DNA of 12,897 nt from Candidatus Aminicenantota bacterium (lineage in GTDB: Bacteria; Acidobacteriota; Aminicenantia; Aminicenantales; JAFGAV01), in the NCBI GenBank assembly GCA_016867615.1, contig VGJG01000014.1, positions 1 to 12,897 of the forward strand, in the 5' to 3' direction. The notes under the pieces were generated by a model. That model worked only from the letters and a program-made list of their open reading frames with translations. It was not told where the DNA came from and made no database searches. The stretch's first letter is position 1; each line of letters starts with the position of its first letter. This document shows, piece after piece, positions 7,101-12,031 of this stretch. Both the position numbers and the translations under genes were made by a program.

Positions 7101-7884
7101 AGGAGTTGTATCCCGGCTCGAGCCGCCCGGAGAGGGCCGAGCCGTCCGAGGCGCGGATCGCGACGGCGGCGCCCGGGCCGGGGTGGTCGGCCTCGACGCG
7201 GACGAGTTGGCGGACGGCGCCGCTTTCCCTGACCAGCACGGGTTCGGTCCTGATGCGCACGGCTTCCTCCAGGGCGAATTGAAAGGTCATGAACCAGTCG
7301 CGACTCCCGGCGTTTTCTCCGCGGACGCCGAGCCGCACCGGCCGCCCCGGCGCCACGGAAGAGGCGGGCAGGGTGAGGATCATCGGGCCGAACGTGTCCC
7401 CGAACTGGTCGGTATAAGCGCGGCGGTATTCAAGACGAGCGCCGCCCGGCGCCGTCCACGTCTGGCGCGCGTCCGCGGCCGCGCCTTCCCGGCCGGTCCG
7501 GATGGCGAACAGGACAGCCCCGTCGACCGAGAGCTCAAAGGAGTGGCTTCCCATGCTGGCCGCCTTGCCGGCCAGCCAGATGAAGGTCGCGCTTTTTCCA
7601 GCCATGTCTTCCGGGACGGCCTCGGTCTCCCATTCAATCGCCATCCGGCCGTCGAGCGCCCGGACGAGGAGCGCCTCGGTCGCCGAGGGGTGGCCGGAGT
7701 GGTAGCCGATCGTTTCGCCCGAGACCGAGCGGGCGAAGCCCTTGAGCCAGCGGCCGGAGGGTGGCTCTGAGGTTTCCTTCCCCATTATTTGTGAGAACGA
7801 AAAGAGAAGACCGCTCGCAAGCATGACGATACAAAATGAGTTTCTCGAGCTCCGTGAAAGAAAGATGCGTTGTATTCTCACCAT
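4117..7884 (-). CDS. Secreted glycoside hydrolase family 38-type (alpha-mannosidase-like) enzyme
   Basis: A 1255-residue protein from the chosen ATG. That start gives a signal peptide (basic MVRIQRIFLSRSSRNSF, then a hydrophobic CIVMLASGLLFSFS); a GTG at 7953 would add 23 polar residues in front. An N-terminal beta-rich region (about 45-295) precedes the GH38 catalytic part. PHSHTDIGY supplies zinc ligands His308 and Asp310, ITDIPGSLW the nucleophile candidate Asp425, and LLWDEHTWGAHN the zinc-ligand candidate His648. A C-terminal beta-sandwich region (about 810-1255) starts with INTSSWSRTDVVMLP, typical of GH38 proteins. It probably acts outside the cytoplasm on alpha-mannosidic or related glycans; specificity is inferred only from family. 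Oddity: a low-complexity linker of about 115 residues (about 693-809), rich in A, T, D and E, separates catalytic and C-terminal parts and contains a palindromic repeat. There is no co-directional partner except the distant HAD gene downstream. Confidence 0.92.
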   Translation of the reverse strand: MVRIQRIFLSRSSRNSFCIVMLASGLLFSFSQIMGKETSEPPSGRWLKGFARSVSGETIGYHSGHPSATEALLVRALDGRMAIEWETEAVPEDMAGKSATFIWLAGKAASMGSHSFELSVDGAVLFAIRTGREGAAADARQTWTAPGGARLEYRRAYTDQFGDTFGPMILTLPASSVAPGRPVRLGVRGENAGSRDWFMTFQFALEEAVRIRTEPVLVRESGAVRQLVRVEADHPGPGAAVAIRASDGSALSGRLEPGYNSFLLPVQPVEAESKLVVEVLVDGRPAAQKTLALRPVRPRLLYLLPHSHTDIGYSDLQVKVEKDHWRFLLEAADLACRTEGYPEGARFKWNVEVLWPLETFLRQAGAEERAAVIEAARRGRVEFQATLANVLTGVCPPEELVRLTDCARRLRREFGLAIDSAMITDIPGSLWTVVPALALAGVKYYSSGPNYMPFLPDGGDRIGHFSKAWADKPFYWLSPSGREKVLFWTAGRGYSWFHGLNMGELTMAGERQILEYARELEDASYPYDIVQVRYTIGGDNGPPDPRLPDRVREWNERYESPRLVIATASEMFREFERRHGAEIPSFSGDLSPYWEDGYMSTTAESVMNRRAVARLLQAEAVWAMRNPAAFPADEFDEAWRQALLWDEHTWGAHNSVSEPDHPDVRAQWEYKRAFALEADKRSRELLDRALGRGSGPSLKRAAAATEDTDGTSGIAAAGNATADLTTPTERLTAPESDDDRGTYPAACAGDPVVGEFMPFENKGGSDQQSFDRERREGETRSGFPLQVDLRPAQECGRNGRDRSPAAFDQDSIVAIDIINTSSWSRTDVVMLPQGLSAAGDSVTDGAGRHVPSQRLSDGRLAVLAEDVPGLGAKRLFVGPTRSGSEETGRGAPGVEPESARAVGFILENGLLKLSIDPETGAVSSLAWKERGLELVDPSCGAGLNDYLYVPGRDPKTARRASNVRVEVKERGPLVASLLVTSDAPGCRSMRREIILYRGLDRVDIVNTLEKIEVREKEAGHIAFPFRVPGGAMRMDIGWGFVRPEDDQLPGSCRDFLCVHNGVDVSNGDFGVTWASSDAPLVEPGAMTDETLNEKNTRSWRNKTAPGGVFYSYIFNNYWHTNYKAGQEGEIVLRYSFRPHSGPFDSAETKKFSINAKQPLLAAPADPSAPPPPPLLKIAPSSIIVSSIKPSRDGRSLILRLFNASDEPQEAWFHRPGRKPPRVFLSNLVEEDGQEIKEAVVIPPWGIMTLKIEVAD
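5531..5558. repeat. Perfect palindrome inside the glycosidase linker
   Basis: AGGGGGAA (5531-5538) and TTCCCCCT (5551-5558) form a perfect 8-bp stem around a 12-base loop. It lies in the stretch coding the variable linker of the GH38-type protein, about 60 bases from repeat copy B, and may be part of a second inserted element. Confidence 0.5.
5616..5663 (+). repeat. Interspersed palindromic repeat, copy B, in frame within the GH38 gene
   Basis: Matches the reverse complement of 2219-2266 at 41 of 48 bases. The palindromic core survives in weakened form (5637-5656). In the minus-strand reading frame it encodes part of the linker around DRGTYPAACAGDPVVGEF, and the gene remains open through it. 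This resembles the way Rickettsia palindromic elements sit inside genes, though the sequences are unrelated as far as I can see. Confidence 0.7.
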
Positions 7885-8179
7885 GTCTCCAATTTCATCG
7901 GCCGGGTTTTGGGCTCTTCCCTCCGGCAGATCCGTTGCAGTTCTGGAGTCCACTCATCGTGGCGCCTGAATATCATTCTCAGTCGTCCCTTTTTGGCATA
8001 TTCATGATGGAAGGCTGACGCAGCGTGTCTTTTTCCATGTGAGACTGCTTTTCAGGAGATTGACATGATCCTTGCGCCGGAGTCGTTTATATCATAGGAA
8101 ACGCTGCACTCCAATGAATTCGAAAGATCTCTCAGGATGGGGACTTCGATATGAACAGAGATGTCGAGAGGAGGAAAAT

Positions 8180-8207
8180 TTGACAAAAGATCCTGCGTAC
8201 ATACAAT
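8180..8207 (+). promoter_or_regulatory. Putative sigma-70-like promoter of the first toxin-antitoxin pair
   Basis: TTGACA (8180-8185) and TACAAT (8202-8207) are separated by 16 bases. A transcript would begin near 8214, only about 10 bases before the antitoxin ATG at 8225, leaving the Shine-Dalgarno at the very 5' end. The same bases also encode a possible N-terminal extension (TTG at 8180 with GGAGG five bases upstream), so promoter and longer gene are competing readings. Confidence 0.4.
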
Positions 8208-8224
8208 ATATGCGGGAGTATGAT

Positions 8225-8452
8225 ATGGTAAGAAAAACGGTCATTCTCGACGACAAGCTCGCCGACGGCTTGAGCCTTTTGGCGAAGAAGGATTCCAGGG
8301 ATTTTTCCGGCGCCTTGCGCCACGCCGCCCGCATCGGTCTGCTGGCCATCGAAAATCCTGAGCTCACCGTCCAGGAAATCAAAGACATCATCGAGGCCGA
8401 TGCGGAATTTGAGCAGGGGAGGATCTCCCGGCTTGATGTTCGGTCCCTCTGA
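8225..8452 (+). CDS. Ribbon-helix-helix type antitoxin
   Basis: A 75-residue protein. MVRKTVILDDKLADGLSLLAKK begins with a short beta strand followed by two helices, as in ribbon-helix-helix DNA-binding antitoxins. The acidic C-terminal half (about 44-75) would wrap the toxin. The ATG has GGGAG six bases upstream. The reading frame stays open back to about 8072, and a TTG at 8180 preceded by GGAGG would add 15 residues; I prefer the shorter form because it starts exactly at the DNA-binding strand. The stop codon directly abuts the toxin ATG, so the two are translated as a coupled pair. Known antitoxins of this kind bind and neutralise the toxin and repress their own promoter. Confidence 0.8.
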   Translation: MVRKTVILDDKLADGLSLLAKKDSRDFSGALRHAARIGLLAIENPELTVQEIKDIIEADAEFEQGRISRLDVRSL

Positions 8453-8710
8453 ATGAAGCTCTACGAGACGGCGAAGTTCCAGAGGCTCCGAAAGAAGCTG
8501 AAGGAAGAGAGCGAGCGGGCGGCGCTTCGGGAGGCCGTCCGCGCCGTCGCCAAAACTCCCGAGGCCGGAAAGAAGCTCAAGGGGGAGTTCAGGGATCTTC
8601 GCTCGTTCTCCTATTCAGCGCGGGGACAGGCGCGGCGCCTGATCTACAAAATCGTCGACGGCGCGCTCGTCCTTTTATCCTTCGGCCTCCGGCAGGGGAT
8701 ATACGGCTGA
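8453..8710 (+). CDS. RelE/ParE-superfamily toxin
   Basis: An 85-residue basic protein. The N-terminus has two helices (KFQRLRKKLKEE and ALREAVRAVAKTP), then the beta-sheet pattern KKLKGEFRDLRSFSYS (41-56) and RRLIYKIVDGALVLLSFGLRQGIYG (61-85), characteristic of RelE-like mRNA interferases and ParE-like toxins. Members usually end in a motif like HENFY; here it is RQGIYG, so catalytic details may differ. It starts immediately after the antitoxin stop with no gap, the classical antitoxin-first order. Whether it cleaves mRNA at the ribosome or poisons gyrase cannot be decided by eye; the LKG..RDLRSF..S pattern favours the RelE-like branch. Confidence 0.8.
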   Translation: MKLYETAKFQRLRKKLKEESERAALREAVRAVAKTPEAGKKLKGEFRDLRSFSYSARGQARRLIYKIVDGALVLLSFGLRQGIYG

Positions 8711-8786
8711 CCTCTGAGACAGTTCGCTCATTTCGACCGTCCCAGTAAAAGAGCAAAATATTCCATGAGCGGACGGAGGTGAACCC

Positions 8787-9101
8787 GTGACGAACCCAAA
8801 ACATGACTTTGATGAGGAATTGCCTTATCCGCGCAGGCGAGTTCAAGCGGCCTGGGGAGAAGTCGAAGTCTACGAAATTCCGGATGAAGAGAAAAAGAGG
8901 GTTTTAGAGAAGCTCTGTCCTTTCAGACCGGTGCCGAACTTGGGAATGCTGATGGAGGATATCCACAGCGGGAAGACGTTCCGGGTGAGGGAATTCATGG
9001 TCACGAGAGAGGGAAAGATGAATGTTCTGGCCGCACCGTTTTACCTCGAAAGCGGAGGCACGGTCATCGACTGGGTTCCCGCAAGACGCGCAAAAAAGTA
9101 A
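8787..9101 (+). CDS. Conserved-looking hypothetical protein between two toxin-antitoxin modules
   Basis: I do not recognise this 104-residue protein. The start is GTG with an excellent GGAGGT six bases upstream (8775-8780), which argues for a real gene. The sequence is mixed alpha/beta. An acidic N-terminus is followed by PYPRRRVQAAWGEVEVYEIPDEEKKR, a helix-like stretch, and a strand-rich C-terminal half (TFRVREFMVTREGKMNVLAAPFYLE, then GTVIDWVP) ending in a basic tail. There is no signal peptide or membrane segment, so it is probably cytoplasmic. It is separated by 76 bases from the toxin upstream and 137 bases from vapB downstream, so it may be an independent accessory gene rather than a third component of either module. 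Confidence 0.65.
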   Translation: MTNPKHDFDEELPYPRRRVQAAWGEVEVYEIPDEEKKRVLEKLCPFRPVPNLGMLMEDIHSGKTFRVREFMVTREGKMNVLAAPFYLESGGTVIDWVPARRAKK

Positions 9102-9202
9102 TCGCTTGCCGTGCGCGCAAATCGCCTGAAATGGATTTGCGGTTATAAGCGCAGGCGTAAGGATGTGGGCAGCGGTTGATGGGATTCCTTTGATGATTAC
9201 AG

Positions 9203-9231
9203 TTGACATATAACCATATAGATTATATGGT
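9203..9231 (+). promoter_or_regulatory. Putative vapBC promoter
   Basis: TTGACA (9203-9208) is a full -35 consensus. The -10 element is ambiguous within the AT-rich palindrome: TATGGT at 9226-9231 gives a 17-base spacer, and TATATG at 9224-9229 gives 15. Either choice places the transcript start at or within a few bases of the vapB ATG (9239). Confidence 0.45.
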
Positions 9232-9236
9232 TATAT
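9208..9236. promoter_or_regulatory. Perfect 13-bp inverted repeat, likely VapB operator
   Basis: ATATAACCATATA (9208-9220), spacer GAT, and TATATGGTTATAT (9224-9236) are exact reverse complements. The palindrome fills the space from the end of the -35 box to two bases before the vapB start. VapB-type antitoxins usually bind such palindromes and repress their own operon. Confidence 0.75.
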
Positions 9237-9238
9237 GG

Positions 9239-9466
9239 ATGAAAACGACATTGAATATCGACGATTCCGTCATGACCCGCTTGAAGAAGGAGGCGGCCCG
9301 CAGGGGCTGCACGATGTCCGAGCTCGTCGAGTCCGCTCTCCGCCTTCTTCTCGAGCCCAGGAAAGCGGCGCGCCCCCGCGCCCCGCTCCCTTCCTTCAAG
9401 AGCGGCGGAGCGCTGGTCGAGGTCGCCGACCGGGATGCCCTCTATCAGGCCATGGAAGGCCGCTGA
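9239..9466 (+). CDS. vapB: VapB-type ribbon-helix-helix antitoxin
   Basis: A 75-residue protein. MKTTLNIDDSVMTRLKKEAARRGCTMSELVESALRLLLE is a textbook ribbon-helix-helix DNA-binding domain (residues 1-39). A proline-rich hinge (about 43-53) leads to a C-terminal toxin-binding tail with GGALVEVADRDALYQAMEGR, the part that typically inserts into the VapC active site. Starts further upstream in the same frame (from 9203) lie inside the promoter palindrome and are rejected. There is no Shine-Dalgarno in front of the ATG, so translation may be leaderless. The stop codon overlaps the vapC ATG by one base (TGATG), so the pair is coupled. Confidence 0.88.
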   Translation: MKTTLNIDDSVMTRLKKEAARRGCTMSELVESALRLLLEPRKAARPRAPLPSFKSGGALVEVADRDALYQAMEGR

Positions 9467-9900
9467 TGTTCGTCGTCGACACGAACATTCTCGTCTATGC
9501 CGCCGACGAGGACTCTCCTTGGCACGCGGCCTGCAGGGCCAAGGTCGAGGAGTGGCGGAAGCAGACGCCGCCCTGGTATGCGACCTGGGGCATCGTCTAT
9601 GAATTCCTCCGCGTGATCACCCACCCGCGCGTTTTCCGCAAGCCGTGGTCGGCCGGCCAGGCCTGGACATTCGTCGAGGCCCTCCTCGGTTCGCCCTCCT
9701 TCAAGTTGCTCGTCCCCACAGAGAGGCATGCCGAAGTCGCGGTCGAAGTCATCGGCCGGGCGGCTTTTCTGCGCGGCAACCTGCTCTACGACGCTCAGAC
9801 GGCGGTCCTCATGCGCGAGCACGGCATCCGCCGCATCTACACCCGGGACACGGATTTCCACCGCTTCCCCTTCCTCGAGCCCATGGATCCCACGGCTTAA
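9466..9900 (+). CDS. vapC: VapC-type PIN-domain ribonuclease toxin
   Basis: A 144-residue PIN-domain protein. The acidic metal-binding residues are in place: Asp5 in MFVVDTNILVYA, Glu46 in GIVYEFLRV, Asp109 in GNLLYDA, and Asp128/Asp130 in TRDTDFHRF. HPRVF (53-57) after the Glu helix is common in this VapC subgroup. Known VapC proteins cleave initiator tRNA or other structured RNAs with Mg2+ or Mn2+; the target here cannot be told. It overlaps vapB by one base and is surely co-transcribed with it. An open frame continues upstream to 9235 but that part merely shadows vapB. Confidence 0.9.
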   Translation: MFVVDTNILVYAADEDSPWHAACRAKVEEWRKQTPPWYATWGIVYEFLRVITHPRVFRKPWSAGQAWTFVEALLGSPSFKLLVPTERHAEVAVEVIGRAAFLRGNLLYDAQTAVLMREHGIRRIYTRDTDFHRFPFLEPMDPTA

Positions 9901-10189
9901 GCGGAAAAAGTTCTTATTCGGACAGATAGGTTGAATTATGTTTTCAGCCGGCCTTGCAGGGGTTCCGCATGGCCGACACCTTGCGTGGCCTGTTATCCGG
10001 CTTTTCCGACCGCCTTTGTTAGCGCCCGAACGCCGGTCAATCCCGGCCTGCGGGGGGAAGACGGGGTTGCGTCTACACTATGCTCAAAAAAGTGGAAAGT
10101 GTGGGCGCGACCCCGTTTCCGGGAAAGGACAGGCCTTTCGCCGACGCTTCCTGGCGTTCTTCGATATCCACTCGGAAAGATTCTTGATC
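9901..10189. other. Gap between convergent vapC and M14 peptidase genes
   Basis: No gene is supported in these 289 bases. The notable content is the long hairpin at 10061-10116. A smaller inverted repeat (GAAAGG...CCTTTC, about 10123-10139) follows. Neither is followed by a clear T-run on either strand, although the gap must hold the 3' ends of two converging transcripts. Confidence 0.45.
10061..10116 (+). repeat. Long hairpin with 19-bp stem, G-U pairs on the plus strand
   Basis: ACGGGGTTGCGTCTACACT (10061-10079) pairs over its full length with AGTGTGGGCGCGACCCCGT (10098-10116) if three G-U wobbles are allowed; the loop is 18 bases. Read as minus-strand RNA, the same three positions would be A/C mismatches. 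It is either a terminator-like or RNA-stabilising structure of the vapBC transcript, a small structured RNA, or a palindromic mobile repeat. Confidence 0.65.
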
Positions 10190-11827
10190 TTAGTCCAGGT
10201 CGATCGGGGCGAGGACGCGGTAGACGGGGAAGGGCATGAACCCCCGCCCCCACTGGGGCACGAGCTGCCGGTCGAAGAAGTTCCAGAGGAGAAGCCCGTC
10301 GTCGCTCTCGGGCTCGAGCAGGCAGGCGGCCAGGCTCCCCAGGGGCTGGGCCGCGGCGACGAAGACCGTGCCCGCGGGAAACTCCCTCGTCTCCTTGAAG
10401 CGCTCGCCCTTGGCCTGGGTCATCCAACGGCCCTGGAAGAGGCGCTCGGCGGGCTTGAGCTCCGTGATCCTGAACCCCTCCACCTCGGCCTTGACGGGCT
10501 TGGCCAGCTTTGTCATGGCCACCCCGTGCTGCCGAAGCTTGGCCAGGACGTCGGGGTCGGGCGCGGGCAGGAGGTAGCCCCAGGGGAAGGGGATCGACTT
10601 CGTGGGAACGACGTCGGCGTAATAATCGGCCTCGTAGGTTTTCTTGCGGTCGGTCCGCTTGATGAGGGGCCAGGTGCCCTCGCGCGGCGTGACTTCGACC
10701 TCGTAGCCGCGGATGACGACCTTATCGGGAAGGGGCTTGAGCTCGAATTCCGTGTGGAACGGCGCCGAGGGGTCGGCGTTCTTCCAGCGCTCCGCGGTCC
10801 TCTCGTCCGCGGCGCGCACGAGGCCGCGGATGTCCGCGGCGTTCTCGCGGCAGTAATCGAGGATCGAGCGGAGCAGGCCGTAGCAGCTCAGGACGCGGGT
10901 CTTGTAATCGGCGTAGACGTAGTTCTCGTCCAGGATGGCCAGCCGGTTGCGCAGGCCCACGTAGTTCGTTAGGTAGCGCGGCTGGTGGCTGTAGATCTCC
11001 CAACCCTTGCCCAGGTCGGCCGGGTCGCGCGGGTCGCCGTAGGGGATCGAGAGGTATCCGTAGGTCTTCTCCAGCCTCTCGTCCACGGCGGGCAGGAGCT
11101 TATTCCACATGTATTCGCGCAGGACGGGGTCCGAGTTGGGGTTGATCTGCCAGGCGTAGGTCACGGGCTCCTCGTGGTAGGAGCCGTTCGTCGTGTGGCA
11201 GTCCACGACGAGCGCCGGGTCCCAGCGCCGCAGGACGTTCTCCACCAGGCCTTGCATCTCCGGGCTCTCGAGCTTCACGCCGTCGCGGTTGAGGTCGAGG
11301 CCCTGGCCGTTGTGGCGCACGCCGACGCCCCGCTCCGGGCCGTTCTGGTTACGGCGGTTTTGGGGCGAAATGCGGTCGTTCCCGTCCGGGTTGAAGTTCG
11401 GGCCGATGAGCACTATGAGCTTATCGAGGTAGGGGAGAGCCGGGTCGAGGAGGATGTCGCGGGCCAGGGCGAGCGACGCCTCCTTGCCCTCGACTTCGCC
11501 GGCGTGGATGTTGCCCTGGATGTAGACCACGAGCCTCGGGTCGTCGCGTAGCGCCTCCGGAGAGGCGGGCAGGGGACGGCCGAGGACGAGCAGGGGGATG
11601 TCCCGGCCCTCGGTCGAGCGGGCCATGGTCTCCACCCGGAGATTTCGGCTCCGGGCCTGCAGGGCTTTGATGAAGTCCATGACTTCGGCGTGCGTCGAAG
11701 TGGCCTTGTAGTCCGAGGCCTCGGCCACGGTAGGAAGAAGGCCTGTTTCGGGGGCCGCGGGCAAAGTCCCCGCGCCTGCCGTCAACACGGCCAGCGCCGC
11801 CAAGGCGGTCAGCAGATGGTTTTTCAT
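10190..11827 (-). CDS. Secreted M14-family zinc carboxypeptidase
   Basis: A 545-residue precursor. MKNHLLTALAALAVLTAGAGTLPAA is a typical Sec signal peptide, so it works outside the cytoplasmic membrane. The M14 catalytic domain (about 38-330) has the zinc ligands His108 and Glu111 in GNIHAGEVEGKEA and His211 in VVDCHTTNG. The substrate-carboxylate motif NR is in GLDLNRDGVKLE (Asn180, Arg181), and NPDGND (146-151) is also family-typical. Glu301 in ILDENYVYADYKTRV is the likely catalytic glutamate. The C-terminal 215 residues are an extra beta-rich domain seen in larger members of the family. The ATG at 11827 has a purine-rich GGAAGGAA upstream; the frame stays open to 11908 but that extension is not signal-like. 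It is divergent from the propeller gene at 12032. A weak minus-strand promoter candidate (TTGGAC at 11903-11908, TATTGT at 11882-11887) lies in front. It probably trims peptides from extracellular protein. Confidence 0.92.
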   Translation of the reverse strand: MKNHLLTALAALAVLTAGAGTLPAAPETGLLPTVAEASDYKATSTHAEVMDFIKALQARSRNLRVETMARSTEGRDIPLLVLGRPLPASPEALRDDPRLVVYIQGNIHAGEVEGKEASLALARDILLDPALPYLDKLIVLIGPNFNPDGNDRISPQNRRNQNGPERGVGVRHNGQGLDLNRDGVKLESPEMQGLVENVLRRWDPALVVDCHTTNGSYHEEPVTYAWQINPNSDPVLREYMWNKLLPAVDERLEKTYGYLSIPYGDPRDPADLGKGWEIYSHQPRYLTNYVGLRNRLAILDENYVYADYKTRVLSCYGLLRSILDYCRENAADIRGLVRAADERTAERWKNADPSAPFHTEFELKPLPDKVVIRGYEVEVTPREGTWPLIKRTDRKKTYEADYYADVVPTKSIPFPWGYLLPAPDPDVLAKLRQHGVAMTKLAKPVKAEVEGFRITELKPAERLFQGRWMTQAKGERFKETREFPAGTVFVAAAQPLGSLAACLLEPESDDGLLLWNFFDRQLVPQWGRGFMPFPVYRVLAPIDLD

Positions 11828-11909
11828 GATCGTTCCTTCCCTTGTCCGAAGCCAAAAGTTTACCCGGAATAAATGGGGGACACAATACCTAGCGGGTTCC
11901 CCGTCCAAG

Positions 11910-11939
11910 TTGACTTGGCCGGGCGGGCGCGTTTACAAT
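11910..11939 (+). promoter_or_regulatory. Sigma-70-like promoter of the beta-propeller gene
   Basis: TTGACT (11910-11915) and TACAAT (11934-11939) are separated by 18 bases. Transcription would begin near 11946, giving a leader of about 85 bases. The same TACAAT form of the -10 box occurs before the first toxin-antitoxin pair, suggesting the local consensus. Confidence 0.6.
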
Positions 11940-12031
11940 CACCCATCATGACGGGACTGCGGCAGCACGACCCCGCGGCGCCACTCCGCTCCCGTGAATC
12001 AACCCATCATTCCGATGAAGAGGAGGAATCC

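Noticed and set aside
5902-7770. Long plus-strand open frame (622 codons) opposite the GH38 gene
   Set aside because: It lies entirely antisense to a gene with clear catalytic motifs, is rich in G, A, R and E as expected of a shadow frame in GC-rich DNA, and shows no domain.
8065-8097. Ten-codon reading frame with AGGAG six bases upstream
   Set aside because: It is too short to support as a gene and shows no attenuator structure or link to the following antitoxin.
9116-9141. 8-bp hairpin (CGCAAATC...GATTTGCG) after the hypothetical gene, as a terminator
   Set aside because: The stem is real, but no T-run follows and the loop is 10 bases, so intrinsic termination is not supported.
9938-10972. 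Plus-strand open frame of 344 codons over the vapC-M14 gap and the M14 gene
   Set aside because: It runs through a structured intergenic hairpin and antisense to the M14 catalytic gene, with low-complexity composition and no motif.
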